A stretch of DNA of 64,000 nucleotides from Silene conica (taxonomy: Eukaryota; Streptophyta; Magnoliopsida; Caryophyllales; Caryophyllaceae). The translations under genes were made by a program, and so were the position numbers. The DNA lies in contig CM055315.2 of NCBI GenBank assembly GCA_029255685.2, positions 46,233,705 through 46,297,704 on the forward strand. The letters run 5' to 3'. Below the pieces are notes generated by a model, which ran no database searches, had not been told where the DNA came from, and saw only the letters and a list, made by a program, of their open reading frames with translations. Numbering within the stretch: position 1 is the first letter of the stretch; each line of letters begins with the position of its first letter. Positions 35,228-47,913 of the stretch are shown here, piece by piece.

Positions 35228-38200
35228 ATGGCTGGTGAAGACCCAATGCCAAGTGCCAAGCTAGCACGTGAATCCTGGCTGAAAGCCTTCATGGACTCCA
35301 TGAATCAGTCTACTAGACTGAGGAATGATGGGTCAAACTTCTCAAACTGGGAGGCAGCACTACGGAATGCTGCCATTGCTGACGGAAAGCTCAAGTACTT
35401 AACTGAGCCCATTCCGGCACACCCAGGAACTGGAGCTAGAGCTAACGAAGTTCGCGCTCATAGCGACTTCGTCATGGAAGCGGGTGCGATAAAGAACGTG
35501 CTCATCTATGCAATGGAATCCAATTTGCAAAGACGCTTCATAACCCATGGTGCAAACAAGAATTTCACCACGCTCACTAACGAATTCTCAAAGGCTCCGA
35601 GAATCGTTTCTTATGAGCATACATGTCGCTTCTTTCAGGCGAAACTCCAGAAGGGCCAAGCGGTTAGCCCACATATTCTCAACATGATTGAGAATATCGA
35701 GAAACTGGAGGCCCTAAACTGCAAGATCAGTGAGAACATAATCGTTGATCGAATGCTTCATTCGCTTCATGATGGGTTCGCCCTCTTTAGGGCCAACTAT
35801 TACATGAACGACATGAAGAAGACTCCTCATGAGCTCCACTCCCTTCTCGTACAGACCGAGAAGGATCTGAAATTAAGTGGGAGCGTGAAGCAGGATGTTC
35901 TCATGATCTCCAGTAAGGGTAAGGGTAAGGGTAAGGGTAAAGCTAAAGCTCAGGGCGACCTAACAGTAGGCAAGCCCAAGTTTAAGAAGTCGGGATTTAC
36001 TAAAAGTGGGCCAGGTGAGTCGAGCAACTCACAGGGCAAAACAAAGAGTAGGGATACTAGCATGGAATGCCACCATTGCCACAAGACTGGGCATGGGAGG
36101 CGCTCATGCCTCGTGTATCGTGAGGACATTAAGGCAGGCCGCGTTACTCCTGTTGGTATGTCTTCTTCTTCTTTTATTCACATGATTGAGATTAACCATG
36201 CAAGTTACGGAAATTGGGTACTAGATACTGGTTGTGGTTCTCATCTATGTAATCATGTGCAGGGCCTTCGAAACCAAGAACCCTTCATCAAGGGTGAGGT
36301 TGACCTGCGTGTCGGGAATGGAGCACGTGTTGCTGCAGTCTCGAGGGGAACATACGTGATCCAGCTTCCAAGTGGATTCGAGTTATCTTTATATAACTGT
36401 TATTGTTTATCCAAAAACATTGTTTCAGTTTCTGCACTTGACAAACTTGGTTTTTCATTTGTAATAGAAAATAACAGTTGTATTTTCTCATTACACAATA
36501 TGATTTATGGCAAGGCAGTTTCCATGAATGGAATTTATGTTTTAGATCAAACCACTGAAATATTACATGTGAATAATAAGAGATTAAAGGTAGGTGACAA
36601 AGATCAAACTTACCTATGGCATTGTCGTATGGGACACATAAATGAGAAACGCGTAAAACAGCTCATACAGAATGGAGCTATCTCAGCCTTTGATTTCGAA
36701 TCATATGGCACGTGTGAATCATGTCTCATCGGTAAGATGACTCGTATTTCCTTCGAAGGTGTTGGAATGCACGCTGCCGACCTATTAGGACTCATACATA
36801 CGGACGTATGTGGCCCTATGTCGACCAACGCACGAGAAGGCTATAGGTATTTCATCACTTTCACGGATGATTTGAGTAGATATGGCTACGTCTACTTAAT
36901 GAAGCATAAAAGTGAATCCTTTGACAAGTTCAAAGAATACCAGAATCGGGTACAGAACCAGCTGGGAAGAAAGATTAAAGCACTACGTTCTGATCGTGGT
37001 GGTGAGTATCTTTCACACGATTTTGATCAACACCTTAAAGACTGTGGCATCGTGCTACAGTTGACTCCACCTGGAACACCACAATTAAATGGTGTGTCCG
37101 AACGGAGAAATCGAACTCTACTCGATATGGTTCGATCCATGATGAGTCACACCGTTGTGCCTGATTCATTGTGGGGCTATGCTCTTTTGTCAGCCGCTCT
37201 AATACTTAACCGAAGTCCGTCTAAAGCCGTTGACAAGACTCCATATGAATTATGGAAGGGAACGGTCCCTAACTTGTCCTTTATTCGGGTTTGGGGCTGC
37301 GAGGCTTATGTCAAGTGGAGACACGAGGATAAGCTCGGCCCGCGATCGGTCAAGACATACTTTATAGGCTATCCAAAGGGAACTTTTGGTCATTACTTCT
37401 ACTCGCCAACCGAACAACGTGTTTTTGTTGCGGCTAGTGCGACGTTCTTAGAGAAAGAATTTCTCGAGAACAAGTCGAGTAATAGAACCTTCGATTTATC
37501 GGAGGTTCAAGAACCAACTACCGAGCAACCATTGGAGGAAACAGTTCCTTCAACCGAGGCTGCGGTAGATATTCCTGAGGAACCTAGGAGGTCGGGAAGA
37601 GTCTCCATTCCTCCGGACAGATACATTGGTATGGTCGAGGAACATGATATGGATGACGTCTTACTCCTAGAGGGTAATGAACCCTCAACCTATAAAGGTG
37701 CCATGACCAGTTCTGACTCAAAGCTATGGCTAGAAGCCATACAATCCGAGATGGACTCCATGTATAAGAACAACGTGTGGGATCTTGTGGACCTACCTGC
37801 AAAGGTACGCCCCCTTCAATGCAAATGGCTTTACAAAATAAAGCATGCCGTGGAAGGTAAATAAGATATCCATAAGGCAAGACTAGTTGCTAAAGGTTTC
37901 ACCCAAGTGTCAGGCTTGCACTACGATGAGCTCTTTGCACCCGTAGTCATGCTACGTTCCATTCGGATTATCTTAGCGATCGCCGCATTTCACGATTATG
38001 AAATATGGCAAATGGACGTTAAAACCGCCTTCTTAAACGGTTATTTGGAGGAAGAGTTGTACATGGTACAACCCGAGGGTTTTATTGATCAAGAAAATCC
38101 TAAGAAGGTTTGCAAGCTTAAGCGTTCCATCTATGGACTTAAGCAAGCATCACGGAGTTGGAATCATCGCTTCGACCAAGTGATAAAAGAGAATGGGTTT

Positions 38201-39256
38201 ATTCGATCAGTCGGGGAACCATGTCTCTATATCAAGTCGATTGGGAGCAAGATTGTCTTCCTAGTATTGTATGTCGATGACATACTCTTGATTGGGAACG
38301 ACATACCTCTCCTTTCTTCGGTTAAAGCGTGGTTGAAAAACCATTTCCAGATGAAAGATCTGGGAGAGGCACAAAGAATTTTGGGCATCCGTATCTACAG
38401 GGATAGATCACGACGGATGTTGTCTCTCAGTCAGGAGTCTTACATAGATAAGATTCTAGAGAGATTCAGCATGACGAACTCCGAGAAAAGGTTCCTTCCT
38501 ATGACTACTGGGCTTCACTTGAGCAAAACTCAAGAAGCTAAGACATTGGAAGAGAAGGAGCGCATGAGTCGGATTCCTTATGCTTCAGCAATAGGATCAA
38601 TCATGTATGCCATGATATGCACACGTCCAGACGTTGCATATGCATTGAGTATGACAAGTCGATTCCAAGCTCATCCAGGTGAACCACACTGGATGGCCGT
38701 GAAAAACATTCTTAAGTACCTACGGAGGACTAAAGATTGGGGATTGACTTACGGAGGCGACTCGACGCTCTGCGCCACGGGTTACGCAGATGCTAGCTTC
38801 AAAACGGATCGAGATGACTCGAAATCTCAGTCTGGATTCGTTTTTACTCTTAATGGCGCTGCTGTCAGCTGGAAAAGTTCTAAACAGAGTGTTACAGCAG
38901 ATTCTACGACTGAGTCCGAGTACTTTGACGCCTCAGAAGCAGCTAAGGAAGCAATATGGATGCGTCAATTCTTACAAGGACTCTCAGTAGTGCCTAGTTC
39001 GAATGACCCAATCACCGTTTATTGTGATAATAAAGGTGTCATCTTCCAAGCTAAGGAGCATAAGTCTAGAAACAAGGCTAGACATGTACAACGGAAAGCT
39101 CATCTAATCATAGATTACGTGGAGCAAAATGAGATTTTCATTGATAAGATCGCTACGGATGACAACATAGCTGATCCTCTCACTAAAGCATTACCACGTG
39201 ATAAGCATGAAGGGCACATTCATTCCATGGGAATTAGATGTGTTCCTAAGTTGTAG
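35228..39256 (+). pseudogene. Element D gag-pol polyprotein (one in-frame stop)
   Basis: One frame of about 1342 codons from ATG 35228 (MAGEDPMPSAKLA), broken by TAA at 37862-37864. Order: UBN2-type gag (residues 1-250), basic GKGKGK stretch, zinc knuckle CHHCHKTGHGRRSC (about 281), protease WVLDTGCGSHLC (about 330), GAG-pre-integrase HCRMGH (about 464), integrase core with HTDVCGP, LRSDRGGEY and NGVSERRNR (about 524-625), RT with YVDDILLIG (about 1014), and RNase H TTESEYFDASEAAKEAIWM with a TVYCDN segment. All catalytic motifs are visible, so the stop is the main defect; it fits CAA to TAA. A small in-frame deletion before SKNIVSVSALDKL is seen relative to E. The apparent start at 37907 is a GTG after the stop. 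Confidence 0.92.
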
Positions 39257-40119
39257 TACTCTTTTATGAATTCATGTAATAATTCATTTTCTCGTGTACT
39301 CTATTCAACCTCATTGTTATGATATATAATGTTTTGTTTTTCATGTGGAATTGAACGCCAATTTTGAACACCACAAAGTGAACTGAATTACATTACATCG
39401 TTTTTAGTCCTTGATTACCCACTTGAGCTGATAACTCAGGTAATCATTTTGTGACGTTGGTTGATGGTGGGTTCAACGAGCCATAAGTCACACGGCTGAC
39501 TGACCAATCACAAAGGCGAGTTATACGGATATCTCGTAGGACACCCCGTGACAACGTTATGGAATCCTAAATGTTTTTAAACATTGGGTGCCAGGTCGTG
39601 GATAGGACCTCCATAGTGTTTCTTAGAGTCGAGTCTTTACACTTTCAACTGTCTCTTGAGATTAAGGCAGATTTTGGGTAACTTTGGTTTCTTTCCCACG
39701 GTCATCGTAACAGGGGCCAAGAGGATTTTTTCTAGGTTACTTCATGCTGCGCGATATCGGCAGGATTCGAGTTGAGGGAAATATCCAAACCCTTGTCATG
39801 ATTTTATCATTTCTCAGGGCCACTCGAGGAGTAGTAACTGAAATGCATGGCCATGCTCGAATACAGATTCGTTTTATCAGTTAAGTTACTCTCTAGTCGG
39901 GGAAACCACTCTTGATACAGATCGCTTGTGAGATACGACCTTCGCGAATGCGGATTTGCAAATTGTCTTACATTGAGTGGGAGAAATTTTAAAAGGATAT
40001 GAGAATCGGTTATCGCACCTACACTTGTACGGACAAGTGGGAGTTTGTTGGAGCTTGTGTCTTCCACAAGTAGTGTGATAACGTCATTGCACATACCCTT
40101 GTACGGACAAGTGGGAGAT
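39257..40119 (+). other. 3' untranslated region of element D with duplicated polypurine cassette
   Basis: Noncoding. The purine tract TGGGAGAT (40112-40119) abuts the LTR and is preceded by hairpin CTTGT-ACGG-ACAAG (40098-40111). The same hairpin plus TGGGAGTTTGTTGGAGCTTG occurs 74 bp upstream (40024-40056), a degraded copy of hairpin, tract and LTR start. Another 'cattgagtgggaga' lies at about 39973. Confidence 0.8.
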
Positions 40120-41127
40120 TGTTGGGGCTGGTGTCCTTGACAATTAAGTACAATGACTTATTAAATCTCTTTAAGGATCACAAGGGCATACTTCAGTATT
40201 ATTATCAGTTGATCCACGTTTATCAATAATGGTTGGCTTGCTAGATAAGTTTGACGTTATTGTCATACGGATGGCGGTGATCAACTGGTCCCTATAAATC
40301 TCACCTATAGGACACGTTTGAGAGATGTGAAGGTATGAAAATACAGTCACATTTATGCCGAATACGACTAAACAGTTAGTCAGAGGTATTGACTATTAAA
40401 TTAGTCAATAAGATGTTGAGATTATTATTTAATACGGATTAAATAATTTTAGCTAACACGGATTACATGATTAATTCGTAAATTAAATATAAACGGTTAT
40501 ATTTAATTAAATATTGTATTCGCGTATTAATATAAACAGTTATATTAATTTGGGTAATTATACAATATCGTAATTTTATCAGACCATTATTAATACATCG
40601 ACTGCATTAATATCTGATAACACTTGTACGATTTATAAATAAAACCCGGGAATATATTAGCTAATCGGGTCGAATCACGCAAAGGTATAAGGTAAGAGTG
40701 GGAAAAGCCCACTCTCACCTCAACCCGTTCGGCCGACCCAATCACTACATAAGGAGAGTCCTTCTCCTTTTGTCAGGTTACTGCTTCTTTGATTGTTTTA
40801 CTGATAAAACACATCTCAAGGAAATTAGGGTTTTGAGAACTGCCTTTTCCCAAAACCCAGATCTCACATCTAAAACCTCACAAAACTCTCCCCATATTGC
40901 AAGGCAATTGGAGAGCCTTTCTAGCACACGCGGCATCATCTTAAACAAAGTGTTGGGTGCAAGTTATAGGAGGGAATTTACTTTAATTCCTGTTCTTAGG
41001 CCTATTCAAGCAAGGACCCAAGGTTGTATTCTTTTCATGTTTTTATTTAACTTATGACAATAATCTCAACTGTAAAATTCGTTATAATCCTTCATGTTTA
41101 GGGCGAATACATGCTTTATTCCCCACA
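40120..41127 (+). repeat. 3' LTR of element D
   Basis: 1008 bp from TGTTGGGGCTGG to CCCCACA. It is followed by CCTCG, which continues E's pol on the other strand. Frames inside are not supported. Confidence 0.85.
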
Positions 41128-41132
41128 CCTCG

Positions 41133-43210
41133 CAGCCCCAAACCCGAATAAAGGACAAGTTAGGGACCGTTCCCTTCCATAACTCGTATGGGGTCTTTTC
41201 AACAGCTTTAGACGGACTTCGGTTAAGTATTAGAGCGGCCGACAAAAGAGCATAGCCCTACAATGAATCAGGCTCAACGGTGTGACTCATCATGGATCGA
41301 ACCATATGAAGTAGAATTCGATTTCTCCGTTCGGACACACCATTTAATTGTGGTGTTCCAGGTGGAGTCAACTGTAGAACGATGCCACAGTCTTTAAGGT
41401 GTTGATCAAACTCGTGTGAAAGATACTCGCCACCACGATCAGATCGTAGTGCTTTAACCTTTCTGCCCAGTTGGTTTTGTACCCGATTCTGGTATTCTTT
41501 GAACTTGTCAAAGGATTCACTTTTATGTTTCATTAAATAGACATAGCCATATCTACTCAAATCATCCGTGAAAGTGATGAAATACCTATAGCCTTCTCGT
41601 GCGTTGATCGACATAGGGCCACACACATTCGTATATATGAGTCCTAATAGGTCGGCAGCGCGCATTCCAACACCTTTGAAGGAAATACGAGTCATCTTAC
41701 CGATGAGACATGATTCACATATGCCATATGATTCGAAATCAAAGGCCGTGATAGCTCCATTCTGTATGAGCTGTTTTACGCGTTTCTCATTTATATGTCC
41801 CATACGGCAATGCCATAGATAAGTTTGATCTTTTTCACCAACCTTTAATCTCTTGTTAATCACTTGTAATATTTCGGTGGTTTGATTTAAAACATAAATT
41901 CCATTCATGGAAACTGCCTTGCCATAAATCATATTGTGTAACGAGAAAATACAGCTATTATTCTCTATTACAAATGAAAAACCAAGTTTGTCAAGTGCAA
42001 AAACTGAAATAATGTTTTTGGATAAACTAGGAACATAATAACAGTTATACAAAGATAACTCGAATCCACTTGGAAGCTGGATCACGTATGTTCCCCTCGA
42101 GACTGCAGCAACTCGTGCTCCATTCCCGACACGCAGGTCAACCTCACCCTTGATGAGGGGTTCTTGGTTTCGGAGGCCCTGCACATGATTACATAGATGA
42201 GAACCACAACCATTATCTAGTACCCAAGTTTCGTAACTTGCATGGTTAATCTCAATCATGTGAATAAAAGAACAAGAAGAAGACATACCAATAGGAGTAG
42301 CGCGACCTGCCTTAATGTCCTCACGATACACGGGGAACGTGCACCTCCAATGCCTAGTCTTGTGGCAATGGTGGCATTCCATGCTAGTATCCTTACTCGT
42401 TGTCTTGCCCTGTGAGTTGCTCGACTCACCGGGCCCGCTCTTAGCAAATCCTGGTTTCTTGAACTTAGGCTTACCTACCGCTAGGTCGCCTTGAGCTTTA
42501 GCTTTTCCCTTACCCTTACCCTTATTGGAGATCATGAGAACATCCTGCTTCACGCTCCCACTTAATTTTAGATCCTTCTCGGTCTGTACGAGAAGGGAGT
42601 GGAGCTCATGAGGAGTCTTCTTCATATCATTCATGTAATAGTTGGCCCTAAAGAGGGCGAACCCATCATGAAGCGAATGAAGCATTCGATCAACGATTAT
42701 GTTCTCACTGATCTTGCAGTTTAGGGCCTCCAGTTTCTCGATATTCTCAATCATGTTGAGAATATGTGGGCTAACAGCTTGGCTCTTCTGGAGTTTCGCT
42801 TCAAAGAAGCGACAAGTATGCTCATAAGAAACGATTCTCGGAGCTTTCAAGAATTCGTTAGTAAGCGTGGTGAAAATCTTGTTTGCACCATGGGATATGA
42901 AGCCTCTTTGCAAATTGGATTCCATTGCATAGATGAGTACGTTCTTTATCGCACCCGCTTCCATGACGAAGTCGCTATGAGCGCGAACTTCGTTAGCTCT
43001 AGCTCCAGTTCCTGGGTGTGCCGGAATGGGCTCAGTTAAGTATTTGAGCTTTCCGTCAGCAATGGCAGCATTCCGTAATGCTGCCTCCCAGTCAGAGAAG
43101 TTTGACCCATCATTCCTCAGTCTAGTAGACTGATTCATGGAGTCCATGAAGGCTTTTAGCCAGGATTCACGTGCTAGCTTGGCACTTGGCATTGGGTCTT
43201 CACCAGCCAT
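41133..43210 (-). pseudogene. Element E gag-protease-integrase (truncated by D, broken)
   Basis: The start is taken as ATG 43210 (MAGEDPMPSAK), by match with D; an upstream in-frame ATG at 43240 adds ten residues. Gag is intact in length. The zinc knuckle has decayed to CHHCHKTRHWRCTF, losing the last Cys. The protease reads WVLDNGCGSHLC, with Asn for Thr beside the catalytic Asp. The integrase core is visible (LRSDRGGEYLS, NGVSERRNR). A TAG in place of Trp ends the open frame at 41258, and similarity to D continues to the D insertion. RT is absent. Confidence 0.88.
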
Positions 43211-43640
43211 TTGTTTTACAAAACCATATAAGCAACTCATTGTTGTGATTTAAGTCTATTTTAAATTGAATTTAAACTCGTAAACTCCTGCATTTATATA
43301 ATTGATCTCCCTCAAGAATTATATAAACGATCCCGAGACTCAATTTCCGTATATTGATCCCACAGCTTGGCTAATTCCACCGTTGGAACTCTTGGTTGAT
43401 AGATTTCCGTAAATCCTATCTATTAGTCCATCATAGTTGATAGATAGTATCTAGTGACCATAATGTTGAGATAAAATAAATCATCTGTTCCCACTTACCC
43501 GACGTAGAAGGGGTCATATTATGCCTACCGACGAAGAAGGGACTCATGGGAATTTGATTTATAAAGACTAGTCTCAATTTTTGGTTATACGAGGAAGACC
43601 CCATCAACTTATATTTATCCATTTTAAGTGAACTAATATC
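43211..43640 (-). other. Leader of element E
   Basis: Noncoding; matches D's 34745-35170. It lacks the roughly 50-base T-rich/CAG block that D has before gag. Confidence 0.7.
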
Positions 43641-44217
43641 TAGCATGTTGAGTAATATATTCTATATATGTAATATATTGTTTTATGTTTTAATAATGAC
43701 AAGTCTAAGTAATTATGTTTTATACGCATATGCGTGTAATCGTGCGTTTAAGTGTACAGTTTATTATAGAGCGAAGATCGTAGTTTAATAAAGTATAAAT
43801 TCAATCGAAGATTGAAGAAAGATCAAGTTCATGTCAAGTGTCAAGTCTTTTTGGAGATTTACAAGACAAAAGCGTTATTACAATATCGAGAGTTCTTAAG
43901 TTATAGATCGTACCTATAATTATCGAAGAAATGAGATTTGCGTGAAATAAATCAAAGCGTGAAGATTTATGCGTGCTATTAATATATTATTATATATTAA
44001 TTTAGTAATCTTATGAACGGTTTTAAAATAGAAATATTCTTTAGTTAACAAGAATTGAAATATTTATCTTATGAGGTAAATATTAATTCTAAAATACTAA
44101 GGATTTTATTTTAACCGTTATTGTCAAAATCTAAGTTCCTAGGGAAACGTGCTTCGAGAAATATGTCTCGAAGAACGTGATCTATGAAACGTGCGTTGGG
44201 AGTCGTGCGTGGAGAAG

Positions 44218-45460
44218 TGTTTGGAAATGTGTCCTCAACAATAGTGCGATCACGTAATTAAATCTTACGACAAGAATGCGCAAGGGATGATACGATTTAT
44301 ATTAGTCAACTGACCAACATTAATCGGTAATGATTGGCTAGCTAGAGTTTGACATTAATGTCGTATGAGGGTGGTGGTCAGTTGATCCCTTTAGGTCACA
44401 CCTTTAGGACAATTCCCTTAATTGATAAAATGATCAAATGTATATTGATACGATTTGATCATATTCCTTAAACTCGTATATCGAGAAATTAGAGGTTAAA
44501 TCTTAATGTAAGATTTATGTTTAAAATTGAAACGTGTCAATTGTTAAACATTAAACGATAATTTATAATATCGTAATTAGAATGAATTGGGTTATAATTA
44601 TTACAAAGATTGTAAATCGTATTGACGATAAATTATGAATGACCATTTTATATATATGCTCGTAATTTCGAATTACATGTCGAAATAATAAATAGGATTT
44701 ATTTAATTTTTAAATAGTATTTATATGTGATAAATATGCATTTTCAAATTAAAACAATTGTTATTATAGTGTAACACCTTAGATGTCACACTTATACAAT
44801 TGTTTACTAGACAATTATAAAATGGATTACTTGTTATATGAGGATGCCGGTTTTGGGGTTGGTTAAGGGTATGATTATGGGTGTTTAATTGATCAATAAA
44901 CCTAATCATTAAAGGAGTCTTGGAAACTCTACCTATGGCCACCCTAAGGAGCATGCCCAAGTAAAATTGTCTCCCTTTTGTGGCTCCCCATACCCGGCCA
45001 TCCCAAACCCAAGACAAACACAATATAACTTGTGAAGTCTCTCTTAATTCATTCTATTCTAATTTTGTTAGTAAAATTTCTCTAAGAAAAGAATACTACA
45101 AAACCTCTAAATATTATGAGATAATCGATATACTAATACAAAAGGTTATATTAGTGTTTAAGGCAATTCTAAATAAAGATTAGAATTCGTTTAAGGCAAA
45201 ACCGATTCTTGCTCTAGCATTATCAAGGTTTCGGTTCATTGAGGGATTGTCTTGGTGCATCCAAAGGAGGTATTCTATTTTGGGTACTTGGAGGATCATC
45301 CTTGCTAAATATTTGGACCGTGTGTAAGGGTTCGAATACTCTCTTATTTCCGCTTTTTAGCATGCTTAAGATCGTTTTAACAAGTATATTAAAATGTTAA
45401 TTACAAGGTTAGTTTAGTATGACTAAAGATTAGTTTATGAGTAACTAATAAAACCTATCA
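44218..45460 (+). repeat. 5' LTR of element F
   Basis: 1243 bp, TGTTTGGAAATG to AACCTATCA. Frames at 44721-45183 recur in the 3' LTR and are not genes. Confidence 0.92.
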
Positions 45461-45462
45461 AT

Positions 45463-45475
45463 TGGTATCAGAGCA
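45463..45475 (+). other. Primer-binding site of element F
   Basis: TGGTATCAGAGCA two bases after the LTR. Confidence 0.88.
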
Positions 45476-47913
45476 ATAGGTTGTTTGCATGCTTTCCGTT
45501 TACGTTTTTACGGAGTTATAGTGATAACAATATAAAACTTGAATTTTCGTTTGATATAAGATATGCACGAAATTAATTTAGCATGAATACCTACTGTTTT
45601 CTAAAATGTTTTAGAATATTTGGAATATATTTTGCATGAATATTGATTATTGGTATATTAAATCTCGGTTTTAATATGTTTTAATGGTTAAAAATGTTTA
45701 TTTTTGGGAAAAATAGTTAAAATTAGCTTCTGGCCGAGATTTTTCAGTATGTTATCACATGTATATCCTATGTTATAAGTCCATAATTTATTTTTGCGTA
45801 AATTATGGACTTATAAAACGTGTGATATGAATTTTAAGTGTTAAAATGCAATAAGATGAATAAAAATGGGTTCAAATAGTTATATTATGAATTTGACTAT
45901 AAAAATTTATGAGGATGTCACATGCAATATTTAAAATTTATGTTGAATTTCCCAGAAATTTATCTCAAATATTGTAATATTATAGATTTTTAATGTAAAA
46001 ATCGTGTAATTAGTGACATAATTTCGACTTTAATAGTTTAAGTTGGAATTTGGCCATAAAAATTTAACACGATGTCATATATATTATTTCCAGCATGTAT
46101 AAAATTTTCAAGAATTTTATCTTATTTTATGCTTGAGAAATAATTTTAAATGTTAAAATCGTACGATATATGACGTAAATCGTTAAAATTTGCAAAAGTT
46201 GTTAAAATGGCCGAAAAATGTAACCCATATTAGTCATATGTGATATGTTCATCATGAAAATATTCTTGGGAGCCAAAAGTTTCAGATTTGATTTAATTTT
46301 AATTTGTTAAAAGTAGCATTTAAAATTGAATATTTAGAGTCATCTATTTAAAATTTCAGCTATGGGGCTATGTTCCATTTAATTTTCTGTCCATTTTGTG
46401 TTCTTAAAATGTTTTGGAAGGTATAAAAATATTATTAGTATTTAATTTGCATTTATGAAGTTAATTATTGAATTTTCCGACTTAAAATGCTCGTTTTACG
46501 TCTTATTTACGAAATAATGTTAAAACCGTATAAATACTAATATTTTAATATTCTGAAAAGTTTAAGAACATTCTGGATTTTTCAAAATTTGAATTTTGAA
46601 TTTTCGAAATTTTTACGACTCTTTTGGATTTTATATTATTTTTCCCGTAAAACCGAGTAATACCGATCAATATTGAAATATATATTAAGTTAAGTCATGT
46701 TCAAAGTTTGAGTAAGACTAAATTTTCAAACCTATAAGAGTTAGGATGATTAACTTAAGGATGAAAACCGTTTCATAAAATGCATAGTGTTGTTAACCGT
46801 TAAAACACGCGATTCCATAAACCGAGGTTTACGATAACTATTTAAATAAGCGTTTTAAATAGGACGATTTGGCTCAGGATTTGCATGATAATTCATATTT
46901 ACATAAGCATTGCATATTTTATTATGAATTTCATGATTTATTTACGTAATTTTGGGAATTATGTAATTTACTTAGTATGGCCTTAGTTTTTAATCGGTAT
47001 TTCCCGTAATATAAGGGGTTACCGATTGGGTTGTAATTTTGTGATCTCGTATCACCCAATTGTAATTTATTTCTATTTTATAATGTATAAAGTAGACTAG
47101 AAAAGTTGTAATTTTTGTAAAATCTGGAGTTCCTTGAAGACGATGCCATGCGGAAAGGAGTTCCGACAAGACGGTGTTTACCTCGAAGTGCGTGTCGTGT
47201 GAAGTTCAAGGGACCAATGGAGTTGGTTTCCGAATTTGTACTTTTATTATTTCTTTTCTAGGAAAGGCCATACTAGGGTTTATTTTTATGCTTTTATTTT
47301 GCTTTTATATGTTTGCATGCATAGCCAAATCGTCATACATCGTATCATGCATGTTTCGACCTAGTCGACCTAGTCATTTATTTTATCGATAATTCACCGA
47401 TTTAGTTCACTTAAACGGAGATAGATAATAATTTGAATAGATCTCTTACATATAAATATTGAGACTTAGCCTTACCAAAAAGTACGGACCCATGAATCCC
47501 TTCTTCACAAGAACGTAGGCTCGGCTACACCGGGGTACTAAAACTGTCACGTTGGGTAAGTGGGGTAATAAGATTACACCTTGACATTTGGTTGATCTCA
47601 ACGAAAGTATTCATAACCGTAGTTGCAATAAGTTCGGGCTAAATATAATTTTAAGAAAATTGTCAACCGAGAGTTCTAAGAGTAGAACCGATTAAAGGGT
47701 TAATCCACCAAATTATACCGATATGGGTTGAATCGGCTACACCGTGCCCGGATTAGTATGGGTTTGGGTCTCGGGATTGTTTACTTAATTGGGTAAGAGA
47801 TCATTAAGTAAATATACTTAACATGTTTAAGTTTCTTAAAATTCAAATTATGAATTTTAAAATGATGTTGTTTTTCCTTTTTTATTATTGTAGTTTAATT
47901 TTCAACAACATCA
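45476..47913 (+). other. Long leader of element F
   Basis: 2.4 kb, AT-rich, without supported frame. Blocks near 46970-47560 parallel D's leader. It ends with a T-rich run and ATTATTGTAG about 20 bases before the gag ATG, a candidate 3' splice site. Confidence 0.7.

Larger units (their letters stand above)
33822..41127 (+). mobile_element. Element D: Ty1/copia retrotransposon lacking its 5' LTR, inserted in E
   Basis: Leader, a gag-pol frame with one stop, 3' UTR and a 3' LTR ending CCCCACA. Its right flank CCTCG is E's pol sequence, so D inserted in E's integrase region in opposite orientation. No 5' LTR or primer-binding site is found at left; D's leader abuts E's RNase H directly. A deletion that took D's 5' LTR plus E's RT region explains both losses. 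D and E are close relatives. Lineage within copia not assigned. Confidence 0.85.
41128..43645 (-). mobile_element. Element E (copia), 5' portion: leader, gag, protease, integrase
   Basis: Minus-strand leader and gag-pol closely similar to D. The left edge is the D insertion at CCTCG. The right edge is the G insertion: leader sequence shared with D stops at TAGCA (43641-43645), where G's LTR begins. E's 5' LTR should lie beyond G, outside the window. Confidence 0.87.

Noticed and set aside
37907-39256. Separate RT gene starting at 37907
   Set aside because: The start is GTG and the frame is the same as the gag-pol upstream; a single stop divides one polyprotein.
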